12,531 nt of DNA from an uncultured Lachnospiraceae bacterium (GTDB lineage: Bacteria; Bacillota; Clostridia; Lachnospirales; Lachnospiraceae). Position numbers and translations under genes: made by a program. Location: NCBI GenBank assembly GCA_910578115.1, contig CAJTPO010000073.1, forward strand, positions 1-12,531. Reading direction: 5' to 3'. Below, piece by piece: positions 6,876 through 12,465 of this stretch; the stretch's first letter is position 1, and each line of letters opens with the position of its first letter. A model generated the notes under the pieces. It did not search any database and had not been told where the DNA came from. It saw only the letters and a program-made list of their open reading frames with translations.

Positions 6876-7253
6876 ATGGAAACAAAAGTAGACTGGATCA
6901 TACACTACGTTTTTGACGATCCCGGGCCATATCCATACCTCTGCAATGCGCACACGCATGGAATGGAGAAATACCACCACCCGGACTTCCAGATGGTCCT
7001 GAACCTTTCCCGGAAACATATCTGCTATCTTCTGAACACACTGGGCAGACGGGTGCAGAACGGGGAGAACTTCCATGACGGGGATATGGTATCCGGCCTG
7101 TATGAGGACTGCAGCATACGTCTGAAGAAAGTCCGTGAGACAGGACGCGACGTGCTACGGCTTATCATCCCGGATAAGCATAACCGTTTCCCGGAGGATG
7201 AAAACTGCATGGAACCATACAGGCATCAGGAAGTGGAAATGTTTGAGGGATGA
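6876..7253 (+). CDS. DUF4262 domain protein
   Basis: A 125-residue protein with AAGGAGG at 6863-6869 just after the ligA stop (6859-6861), so it is almost certainly cotranscribed with ligA. The pattern NAHTHGMEKYHHPDFQMVL, then LLNTLGRRVQNGENFHDGDM and RLIIPDKHNRFPEDENC, matches my recollection of the DUF4262 family, small proteins of unknown biochemical function. Several His residues near the N-terminus (His10, 26, 28, 34, 35) could bind metal, but no catalytic role is established. No membrane or signal segment is present. Confidence 0.8.
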   Translation: METKVDWIIHYVFDDPGPYPYLCNAHTHGMEKYHHPDFQMVLNLSRKHICYLLNTLGRRVQNGENFHDGDMVSGLYEDCSIRLKKVRETGRDVLRLIIPDKHNRFPEDENCMEPYRHQEVEMFEG

Positions 7254-7334
7254 ACCCGCAAAGGATACCGGCATATCCCATGCCGTGAAAAAAGCTGTAC
7301 GGAAGCGGCAGCTTTTCAAAGGAGGAAATAGCAA

Positions 7335-7763
7335 ATGAACATTTCAGGTGTTCCGCTGCTGGTGGAATTAACAAACCTTCCTGCCGGCAGCCAATCTACA
7401 GAAACAGATCAGGAAGAGATTTCCATTCACAAAGATGTAGTTTCGGCTGTTATCTGGCAGCGCTGGATTGCCTGCTATATGCTGTATGACTGGAACCTGC
7501 TCAATGCTGAGTCCGCTTATGAAGACGATATGTGCATCTGGGTTTTGGAAGTATGCAGGCGGCTGGAAGGCACAACCATAAATGCCAGGTCTTTGGAAAG
7601 CACTCTGACTGATACGTTCAACCACGTCCTGCTTGAGGATGTGGAAGGCTTTATCCAGCAACATATGAGCGAATGGAAATGTGACCGGGCAACGGTTGAA
7701 CTCTGGATCGCATGGGCAATATCGGAACTTTTTCCCGTAAAACCACTGCCAGGGAGGCAGTGA
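7335..7763 (+). CDS. Hypothetical protein, tandem copy A (142 aa)
   Basis: Start ATG at 7335 with AAAGGAGG at 7318-7325. The product shares most of its sequence with the next gene (7897-8313), roughly 60-65% identity by eye, including MNISG at the start, QRW-ACYMLYD, VCRRLEGTTI and SLESTLTDTFNHVLLEDVE. The C-termini differ from about residue 125 onward (this one ends LFPVKPLPGRQ). The protein looks helical and cytosolic; I do not recognise the family. A conserved Cys-Tyr-Met-Leu-Tyr-Asp and the central block are the best candidates for the functional core. It lies third in the ligA operon. Confidence 0.75.
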   Translation: MNISGVPLLVELTNLPAGSQSTETDQEEISIHKDVVSAVIWQRWIACYMLYDWNLLNAESAYEDDMCIWVLEVCRRLEGTTINARSLESTLTDTFNHVLLEDVEGFIQQHMSEWKCDRATVELWIAWAISELFPVKPLPGRQ

Positions 7764-7792
7764 CCCGGTGCGCCCGGCTGCTCTTTTCACAT

Positions 7793-7900
7793 ATGCCAGA
7801 AATACGGTTACTTCAGCGAAGAATCTTACATGATTCCGGAAATGCAGGCAGTGCTGCCTGTGTGTGGACGCGGAACACAAAAGGAGGATATGGCAAATGA
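7793..7900 (+). pseudogene. Remnant of a 66-aa zinc-ribbon gene in the first duplicated unit
   Basis: ATG 7793 occupies the same place after copy A as ATG 8358 does after copy B, with an identical 16-base lead-in. The first codons give MPEIRLLQ against MPKVKLLD in the intact gene. After about eight codons the similarity ends, the Cys motifs are absent, and the frame runs out at 7900 inside the start of the next gene. I read it as the start of the duplicated downstream gene, lost by deletion or decay. Confidence 0.4.
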
Positions 7901-8313
7901 ACATTTCAGGCATTCCGCTGCTGGCAGAATTAACAGATCTTCCTGCCGGCAGCACACTGACAGAAACAGATCAGGAAAGCATCACCATCCATGAAGATGA
8001 TTTCTCTTCCATTCTCCGGCAGCGCTGGACTGCCTGCTATATGCTGTATGACCGGAACCTGCGCCATGCAGATGATGCTTATCTCAGCAATAAGTACACA
8101 TGGATGCAGGAAGTATGCAGACGGCTGGAAGGCACAACCATAGATGCCGGGTCTTTGGAAAGCACACTGACTGATACGTTCAACCACGTCCTGCTTGAGG
8201 ACGTAGAGGATTTTATCCAGACACATATGAAGGTATGGGAATGCGACCGTCTAACGGTTGAATTCAAAGTTGTGAAAGCGGCAGCTGAAATCTTTTCTGG
8301 ACAAAAATCATAA
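7897..8313 (+). CDS. Hypothetical protein, tandem copy B (138 aa)
   Basis: Paralogue of the gene at 7335. I chose ATG 7897 because it has AAGGAGG nine bases upstream (7881-7887) and aligns exactly with the start of copy A; the open frame extends to an ATG at 7864 but that part is not conserved. The product keeps the core QRW-ACYMLYD, VCRRLEGTTI and SLESTLTDTFNHVLLEDVE blocks and differs mainly around residues 30-40, 55-68 and at the C-terminus (ends FSGQKS). Function unknown. Confidence 0.75.
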   Translation: MNISGIPLLAELTDLPAGSTLTETDQESITIHEDDFSSILRQRWTACYMLYDRNLRHADDAYLSNKYTWMQEVCRRLEGTTIDAGSLESTLTDTFNHVLLEDVEDFIQTHMKVWECDRLTVEFKVVKAAAEIFSGQKS

Positions 8314-8315
8314 GA

Positions 8316-8357
8316 AAGGAGGCGGGAACCTGGTGAACCGGGTTCCCCTTTTCACAT
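8316..8357 (+). promoter_or_regulatory. Ribosome-binding site with an intervening hairpin
   Basis: AAGGAGG (8316-8322) lies 35 bases before ATG 8358, too far for normal use. Between them GGGAACC (8324-8330) pairs perfectly with GGTTCCC (8341-8347). Folding this 24-base hairpin leaves an effective spacing of about 11 bases, so the stem may bring the SD next to the start codon. Alternatively the hairpin, followed by CTTTTC, acts as a weak terminator, or the SD serves the GTG at 8334. Confidence 0.45.
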
Positions 8358-8558
8358 ATGCCAAAAGTAAAGTTACTCGACGAATGCTGCCACAAATGCG
8401 GCAGCCGGATGAACAGCTGGGACAGGCGGCTCACAAACACCTTCAAAGTAGTGGACACCTGTGAGCGCTGTTTCTGCAGCATATATGACATGGACAAGGA
8501 TGCCTTCCGTAAGCAGATGGAAGATTTCTTTGATATTCGCCCCTGCCAGGGGCTGTAA
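8358..8558 (+). CDS. Small zinc-ribbon-like protein, 66 aa
   Basis: A 66-residue protein with ECCHKC (Cys10, 11, 14) and TCERCFC (Cys35, 38, 40), spaced like a two-knuckle zinc ribbon, plus Cys63 near the end. It begins MPKVKLLDE and ends RPCQGL. The stop is part of the AAGGAGG that serves the next gene, so the two are closely coupled. Similar short Cys-rich proteins are, to my knowledge, frequent in Firmicutes conjugative elements without known function. Translation start depends on the hairpin-separated SD described at 8316-8357. Confidence 0.72.
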   Translation: MPKVKLLDECCHKCGSRMNSWDRRLTNTFKVVDTCERCFCSIYDMDKDAFRKQMEDFFDIRPCQGL

Positions 8559-8568
8559 GGAGGCGGAC

Positions 8569-9762
8569 ATGGATCTGGAATACAACAAACTGACCACCGG
8601 ACTTCTGGCCCAGGGCTTTACTGCGGACAATCATCCGGACTATGTAAAGCTGCCCGGCTGCATACCCGACAAAAACAACCCGCTGAGAAACTATGACGGC
8701 GGCTTTGTATACCAGGGCAGTTACACCGACGACCTCATCTATAAAACCGGCTGCGGGAAGTTCGTAAAAGGAAAGAATGTCCTGCATGATATGGGCTACA
8801 TGGGGATCGACTGGTGCCATGAGAATGATAACCCGGTAATGCGCTGTCCCTATGACAATCCTGAATGCAGCAGGAACAATCCCCTGCTGCACGGGACCCA
8901 CGGCGGCGTGCTCCGCGCCCAGTGCTGGTGCGAGTGCCACAAAACTGCAGAGCCTTACGATTACCAAAACAGCATAGAGCTGGCAAATGCGGAACGTGAG
9001 GCGGAGCGCAGGCAGAAATATGAGGAATATGTGTCAATGCACCACGGCAGGGTATGCGCAAACCACATGTATTATGATGAACACACGCGCACCTGGTCAC
9101 AGCGCTATGAGCCGCATCAATGCTTCCGCAGGTGCTGCTCCCATTTCTGCCCGATACAAAACCGGGAACTGAGCAAAAAGCGCGGGAATGTATATTATGA
9201 CCTGAAGACCATCCGCATCCGGCAGGACGGGACCCTGTTCGACGGTGAAAAGATCGTATCGGTCACACGCGGCATCCGCTACTATGACCACCCTGTCAGC
9301 ATGGATATATGCGAGGCTTTTGTAAAGCTGCAGGGCGGCAGGATCTATGAGGAATACAAATGGAACCACTCCCAACTCTGGGCTTTGGACAGGACTTTCC
9401 AAGCGGAGATCTTAAACATCCGCGCCGAATCCAGGCCAAGCCGGGATCTGATGCAGGACCTGCAGGACATCAAAAATGGCATTGAGATCCGTTATGACGC
9501 TGACCTTCGGAAAGCTGACAAAGAGCAGAAAAGCCGGAAACGCGCGGAGGCCATGGAAAAGAAAATACAGGCGCTTGAACGGAAGCTGCGGGATGTGGGC
9601 TATGAAAACCTGGAGCCATACTCCCTGGATAAAATCCATGCCGACAAATGGCTTACGCCAGAACGGATACGGGAGCTGGCTGAGATACGGGAACAACGGA
9701 TGCAGGAGGAAAAAAATCAGCCGGTGCAGCTCAGCCTGCCCCTGGATGTGCTTTTTCCATGA
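8569..9762 (+). CDS. Hypothetical cysteine-rich protein, 397 aa, with C-terminal clamp-binding-like motif
   Basis: ATG 8569 follows AAGGAGG (8557-8563) by five bases; the open frame extends further upstream but overlaps the 66-aa gene. The N-terminal half has 13 of its 14 Cys, including CPYDNPEC (93-100), CWCEC (119-123) and CFRRCCSHFC (185-194), plus many His, suggesting several structural metal sites. Residues about 285-345 are charged and helical, with likely coiled coil around EKKIQALERKL. The last residues read QLSLPLD (387-393), which matches the hexameric beta-sliding-clamp-binding consensus QLxLxL; from memory the same six residues serve this purpose in E. coli Hda. No catalytic motif is recognised. 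It is the last gene of the ligA operon, which supports a role at the replisome or in repair (inference). Confidence 0.78.
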   Translation: MDLEYNKLTTGLLAQGFTADNHPDYVKLPGCIPDKNNPLRNYDGGFVYQGSYTDDLIYKTGCGKFVKGKNVLHDMGYMGIDWCHENDNPVMRCPYDNPECSRNNPLLHGTHGGVLRAQCWCECHKTAEPYDYQNSIELANAEREAERRQKYEEYVSMHHGRVCANHMYYDEHTRTWSQRYEPHQCFRRCCSHFCPIQNRELSKKRGNVYYDLKTIRIRQDGTLFDGEKIVSVTRGIRYYDHPVSMDICEAFVKLQGGRIYEEYKWNHSQLWALDRTFQAEILNIRAESRPSRDLMQDLQDIKNGIEIRYDADLRKADKEQKSRKRAEAMEKKIQALERKLRDVGYENLEPYSLDKIHADKWLTPERIRELAEIREQRMQEEKNQPVQLSLPLDVLFP

Positions 9763-9819
9763 AAATTTTTTCAAGTATTTGCGCCCTGCGGCGTCTTTAT
9801 TTATTGAGGGCATGAAACG

Positions 9820-9848
9820 CTGACAGAAACAACAAATTATGTTATAAT
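9820..9848 (+). promoter_or_regulatory. Promoter of the rpn locus
   Basis: CTGACA (9820-9825) and TATAAT (9843-9848) are separated by 17 bases, a near-consensus sigma-A promoter. Transcription would start near 9855, giving a very short leader that contains the SD GAGAGAGG before ATG 9871. Confidence 0.82.
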
Positions 9849-9870
9849 GTGAGAGAGAGAGGTATATTTT

Positions 9871-10704
9871 ATGTCAGACACAATTAAAACCATCCAGCAG
9901 CTGAATCTGGAGGACGATTTCCTTTTTGCAAAGGTAATGAGCGATAAAGAAGTATGCAGAAGGGTACTGGAAAAAATACTGGGGGTTTCCATACGGGAGG
10001 TTTCAATCCCTGCCACACAGAAAACCATCAATCACCTTTATGAAGGCAAAGGCATCCGTCTTGATGTATATATCAACGATGACGAGGGTACGGTATACAA
10101 TGTGGAAATGGAACGTGGGAAGCAGAAAAAGGCCATTCTTCCCAAGAGGTCGAGGTACTATCAGGGAAATATAGACCTTGACATCATTTCTGCAGGGGAA
10201 GATTACCGGAAACTGAGAAAATCCTTTGTCATCTTCATCTGCACCTTTGATCCGTTTGGAGAACGCCGTCATATCTACACCTTTGAAAACAGGTGCGTGG
10301 AGAGTCCTTCCCTCACGCTGGGGGATGAAACCACAAAGATTTTCCTGAATACCAAAGGCAATATGCACGATGTGGATGCGGAAATGCTGGAGTTCCTCTC
10401 TTATGTGGAGAACACAACTGATGACTTTGCAGCGCAGGCAAGAAGCCCGCTGATAAGAGAGATCCATAAAAAGGTTACTGAGGTAAAAGAAAGTAAGGAA
10501 ATGGAGGTCGAGTATATGACTTTATTACAGAGGGATAGAGAAAATATTGAATTAGGGCGTGAAGAAGGACGTGAAGAAGGCAGCAACCAGATGGCTTCCT
10601 TAATCAAGATACTTCTTTCCGAAGACCGCACTGATGATTTAAAACGTGCTTCAGAAGACACGGATTTCAGGAATGAACTTTTTAAGGAATATGGCATTTT
10701 ATAA
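9871..10704 (+). CDS. Rpn family PD-(D/E)XK nuclease (RpnL-like), putative toxin
   Basis: A 277-residue member of the Rpn (recombination-promoting nuclease/putative transposase) family. The N-terminus reads LNLEDDFLFAKVMSDKEVCRRVLEKILG, typical of the family. The nuclease core shows RLDVYI (Asp65) and NVEME (Glu79, with Glu81 where many relatives have Gln), then KRSRYYQ, FVIFICTFDPFG and YTFENRC. Established work on E. coli Rpn proteins (Storz group) shows that full-length RpnL is a toxic DNA nuclease with antiphage activity, and that its separately translated C-terminal domain RpnS neutralises it. Here an SD and ATG at 10503-10518 could start such an RpnS, and the tail contains REEG-REEG repeats. 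It has its own strong promoter and a terminator at 10720. Specific target unknown. Confidence 0.92.
   Translation: MSDTIKTIQQLNLEDDFLFAKVMSDKEVCRRVLEKILGVSIREVSIPATQKTINHLYEGKGIRLDVYINDDEGTVYNVEMERGKQKKAILPKRSRYYQGNIDLDIISAGEDYRKLRKSFVIFICTFDPFGERRHIYTFENRCVESPSLTLGDETTKIFLNTKGNMHDVDAEMLEFLSYVENTTDDFAAQARSPLIREIHKKVTEVKESKEMEVEYMTLLQRDRENIELGREEGREEGSNQMASLIKILLSEDRTDDLKRASEDTDFRNELFKEYGIL
10516..10704 (+). CDS. Internally translated RpnS-like antitoxin (62 aa, within rpn)
   Basis: Inside rpn, GGAGG (10503-10507) precedes an in-frame ATG at 10516 by eight bases, ideal spacing. The product would be the last 62 residues: MTLLQRDRENIELG, two copies of the four-residue repeat REEG (10558-10581, encoded by a 12-bp direct repeat), then a helical tail ending FKEYGIL. 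In E. coli Rpn systems the equivalent small protein dimerises through a helix containing four-residue repeats of variable number and blocks the full-length nuclease. Separate translation here is inferred from that precedent, the SD, and the fact that the same ATG context recurs in two free-standing downstream copies. Confidence 0.65.
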   Translation: MTLLQRDRENIELGREEGREEGSNQMASLIKILLSEDRTDDLKRASEDTDFRNELFKEYGIL

Positions 10705-10719
10705 CAGCAAACATATTAA

Positions 10720-10748
10720 CAGGGGAGGTATGTGCTTCCCCTGATTTT
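10720..10748 (+). terminator. Intrinsic terminator after rpn
   Basis: CAGGGGA (10720-10726) pairs with TCCCCTG (10737-10743), extendable by two inner pairs, followed by ATTTTGT. The U tract is short, so termination may be partial and allow transcription into the two small tail genes that follow. Confidence 0.65.
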
Positions 10749-10768
10749 GTATAGCAGAGGTCGAGTAC

Positions 10769-10948
10769 ATGACTTTATTTCAGAGAGACAGAGAAAATAT
10801 TGAATTGGGGCGTGCAGAAGGCAGTCTGTATGCCACAAGAATTTTGAAACTCTATAATAAGGGAAATAATATTGAATACATTGCTAATACTTTGCAACTT
10901 GATTTGGAATATGTAGAATCTGTTATCTCCGATTATGAAAATGATTAG
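10769..10948 (+). CDS. Free-standing RpnS-like small protein 1 (59 aa)
   Basis: ATG 10769 lies in the second copy of the rpn tail repeat, with AGAGG (10756-10760) as a weaker SD eight bases upstream. The protein starts MTLFQRDRENIELG and has one RAEG unit instead of two REEG. It then continues with a different C-terminus: RILKLYNKGNNIEYIANTLQ and ending ISDYEND, a helical end common among other Rpn-type proteins. An in-frame TGA at 10742 shows that no longer Rpn reading frame exists upstream, so this is either a separate small protein or a fossil. By analogy it could neutralise the adjacent Rpn, or heterodimerise with RpnS. Expression requires readthrough of the terminator at 10720 or an unseen promoter. 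Confidence 0.6.
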   Translation: MTLFQRDRENIELGRAEGSLYATRILKLYNKGNNIEYIANTLQLDLEYVESVISDYEND

Positions 10949-10967
10949 GGCATGAAAGGGGTACACA

Positions 10968-11150
10968 ATGACTTTACAGCAAAGAGACAGAGAAAACATA
11001 TTGCAGGGACAAGAAAATATGGCTGCATTGACTAAATTTCTGCTTAAAGGAAACCGTACTGATGATTTGAAACGAGCTTTAGAGGACGCAGACTTCAGGA
11101 ACAAACTTTTTGAAGAATACGACATTTTATTAACCAGGAGGATACCATGA
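10968..11150 (+). CDS. Free-standing RpnS-like small protein 2 (60 aa)
   Basis: ATG 10968 has AAAGGGG (10956-10962) upstream and again begins with the ATG-ACT-TTA codons: MTLQQRDRENILQGQEN. The REEG repeat is absent. The C-terminal half, FLLKGNRTDDLKRALEDADF, closely matches the end of the full-length Rpn (LLSEDRTDDLKRASEDTDF), unlike small protein 1. The frame then runs a few codons beyond the Rpn-equivalent end and stops as ATGA (11147-11150), overlapping the next gene, so the two are translationally coupled. Candidate antitoxin-like partner of Rpn or of the coupled downstream protein (inference). Confidence 0.62.
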   Translation: MTLQQRDRENILQGQENMAALTKFLLKGNRTDDLKRALEDADFRNKLFEEYDILLTRRIP

Positions 11151-11995
11151 CAGAAGAAAAATTATACCAAGACAGGAATGCCTTATATAAGGTTCTTGCC
11201 CGTACATACAAAGGGAAACAGTTCCCAGTATTCGGAACCTGTCTCCCGCCAATTCAGGAAATGCTCCCGCCAATCCCTGTGGATGACGGTTACATTGACA
11301 GCTTATTCCTGCTGGCAGACGGAACATATATGCTTGTGGATTACACTTCCGGATGCCATAAGACGGATATGGTCAAATATCCAAAGCATATCGCGAAAAT
11401 TATGGAAAAATATGATAAGGAAGACGGAAATTTTGACCTGCACCTGCTCATCATTTACACTGGTGATGTGGAAAAAGCTGATCCCGTCTTTGACTGCGGC
11501 TGCCTTACCCTGCGCCCAATACAGATTTTCTTATCCCGTATGGATGGCGGGGAAAGATTGGATGCCGCCCGGCAGAAGATTCATTCAGACCTGCCGCTTA
11601 CAGACTGTGACCTGATGGAGCTGGTAATCCTACCCCTGACGGTTCCCGGTTCTGAAGGGAAACAGGAAATGCTGGAAAAAATTGTGGATCTGGCAGAGCA
11701 GATACCAGATGAAGAACAACGGATTTTTACTCTTTCCGGCGTAATTGTTGCAAGTGATAAATTCATCAGCAGAGAATATCTGGATCAGATAAGGATGAGA
11801 ATCAACATGACACAGTTAGGGTAGCTTTATGAAAAAGAAAAAATTGAATACGAAAATCAGAAAGCAAGGGAAAAAGTCATGGAAATGGCTAAATCTTTGA
11901 TGGATGAAGGTGACGACCTTATTAAAATTATGAAGGTTACTGGACTGACTGAGGCAGAGTTACTTCGCCTTCAGGATGAAAATGTAATGGTATAA
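11147..11995 (+). pseudogene. PD-(D/E)XK nuclease-like protein interrupted by an amber codon
   Basis: The frame from ATG 11147 gives 225 residues to a TAG at 11822-11824, and then continues open in the same frame for another 56 codons to TAA 11993-11995. The part beyond the stop reads LYEKEKIEYENQKAREKV, then DLIKIMKVTGLTEAELLRL, which is exactly the kind of tail expected after MTQLG in this family, so the TAG looks like a single change from a CAG (Gln) codon. The N-terminal part has IDSLFLLADGTYMLVDYTS (Asp51, Asp65), a PD-(D/E)XK-like core, then LLIIYTGDVEKADPVFDCG and ILPLTVPG, as in relatives of Rpn-type proteins. The 225-residue product could still fold as a nuclease domain without its tail. 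ATGA overlap with the gene before indicates coupling. Confidence 0.7.
11879..11995 (+). CDS. Possible separate tail peptide after the amber codon (38 aa)
   Basis: Within the segment past the amber codon, ATG 11879 is preceded by AAGGG (11866-11870) at eight bases. It would yield a 38-residue helical peptide, MEMAKSLMDEGDDLIKIM and onward, ending QDENVMV. By analogy with RpnS it could be translated on its own, but this may equally be the dead end of a broken gene. Confidence 0.3.
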   Translation: MEMAKSLMDEGDDLIKIMKVTGLTEAELLRLQDENVMV

Positions 11996-12015
11996 AAGGT
12001 ATGCGCAATGACTTA

Positions 12016-12040
12016 GGACCGGTTTTCGCCGGTCCTTTTC
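12016..12040 (+). terminator. Intrinsic terminator of the rpn locus
   Basis: GGACCGG (12016-12022) pairs perfectly with CCGGTCC (12029-12035) around TTTTCG, followed by TTTTCT. The U tract is only on the plus side. It separates the rpn locus from the convergent tRNA array. Confidence 0.88.
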
Positions 12041-12067
12041 TATTATGATATATCTTCAGTTTAGGAG

Positions 12068-12152
12068 CGTTTGCGGAAGGATTTGAACCTTCGGTGCGTT
12101 GCCGCACACCATCTTAGCAGGATGGCACCATAAGCCTCTCGGACACGCAAAC
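12068..12152 (-). tRNA. tRNA-Ser (anticodon GCU)
   Basis: The minus strand folds as a class II tRNA: acceptor GTTTGCG/CGCAAAC, anticodon stem CCATC/GATGG with loop CTGCTAA (anticodon GCT), long variable arm GTGCG-GCAA-CGCAC, and T arm GAAGG-TTCAAAT-CCTTC. The D stem is short and imperfect (T10 faces T25). The discriminator is G and no CCA is encoded. It is separated from the next tRNA by six bases. Confidence 0.92.
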
Positions 12153-12158
12153 GGAAAG

Positions 12159-12241
12159 TGGATGGGGCAGGACTCGAACCTGCGGTGTTTCTTTGTGACG
12201 GATTTACAGTCCGCTGCCCTCGCCGCTAGGCATACCCATCC
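12159..12241 (-). tRNA. tRNA-Tyr (anticodon GUA), with an unpaired variable region
   Basis: Acceptor GGATGGG/CCCATCC, D stem TGC/GCA, anticodon stem GCGGA/TCCGT with loop CTGTAAA (anticodon GTA), and T arm GCAGG-TTCGAGT-CCTGC. Bacterial tRNA-Tyr normally has a paired long variable arm; here the 14 bases between anticodon and T stems (CACAAAGAAACACC) cannot form a stem. The discriminator is A and no CCA is encoded. The tRNA could be functional but is atypical. Confidence 0.85.
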
Positions 12242-12388
12242 ATGGGGTGACCAGGGGGAATCGGTCTCCGCTCCGCTTCGGTCGGCGCAGAGCAGATGTC
12301 CCCCGGACATCTTGCGCCCCCGTGAGCAGAGCCACATATCTGCAAAGCGAACTGCGTTCGCTTTACTGCCACTGTCCTATGGCCACAG
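12242..12388. other. Structured spacer inside the tRNA array
   Basis: No tRNA or coding gene is recognised in this 147-bp interval. It contains a compound hairpin: GGCGCA (12284-12289) pairs with TGCGCC (12313-12318), and inside it AGATGTCC (12294-12301) pairs with GGACATCT (12305-12312) around CCC, with GAGC bulged on one side. A second perfect 9-bp hairpin, AAAGCGAAC/GTTCGCTTT, lies at 12344-12364. It may be a processed spacer, a small RNA, or the remains of further tRNAs. Confidence 0.5.
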
Positions 12389-12461
12389 TAGCTCCTGCGG
12401 GACTCGAACCCATCATCTCCGGCTTGAGAGGCCGGCGTCCTGACCTTTAGACTAAGGAGCC
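12389..12461 (-). tRNA. tRNA-Glu (anticodon CUC)
   Basis: Acceptor GGCTCCT/AGGAGCT (first pair G-U), D arm GTC...GAC, anticodon stem CCGGC/GCCGG with loop CTCTCAA (anticodon CTC), and T arm with loop TTCGAGT. The T stem is weak: ATGGG faces CCCGC, with one A-C mismatch and one wobble pair. The discriminator is A and no CCA is encoded. CUC is the rarer Glu isoacceptor, read next to a UUC copy. Confidence 0.87.
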
Positions 12462-12465
12462 ATAA

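Larger units (their letters stand above)
7318..8363 (+). repeat. Tandem duplication, period about 562-565 bp
   Basis: Two diverged units lie in direct tandem. Each begins at an AAGGAGG ribosome-binding site (7318 and 7880), contains a ~140-codon gene starting with the same MNISG codons, and ends with CTTTTCACATATGCCA (7783-7798 and 8348-8363). That shared end is the beginning of the 66-aa gene at 8358 in the second unit and a decayed version in the first. The gene starts are 562 bp apart and the ends 565 bp apart. Confidence 0.85.
10504..10821 (+). repeat. Direct repeat of the rpn tail start (10504-10568 and 10757-10821)
   Basis: Two 65-base segments match at 59 positions by manual alignment. 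Both run from GAGGTCGAGTA through ATGACTTTATT and AGAGAAAATATTGAATT to AGAAGG, so the SD-like region, start codon and first 17 or so codons are shared. Sequence after each repeat differs. A third, more diverged copy begins at ATG 10968. Confidence 0.9.

Noticed and set aside
8334..8465. GTG-started frame overlapping the 66-aa zinc-ribbon gene
   Set aside because: It has good SD spacing, but the alternative frame encodes the ordered Cys motifs and ends properly at the next SD; kept only as an alternative.
9782..9800. Possible terminator after the 397-aa gene
   Set aside because: Only a 4-bp CGCC/GGCG stem followed by an interrupted T tract; too weak to call.
11822..11824. Recoding of TAG as a sense codon
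   Set aside because: Other genes here end at TAG (2037-2039, 2607-2609, 10946-10948), so TAG is used as a normal stop; a point mutation is simpler.
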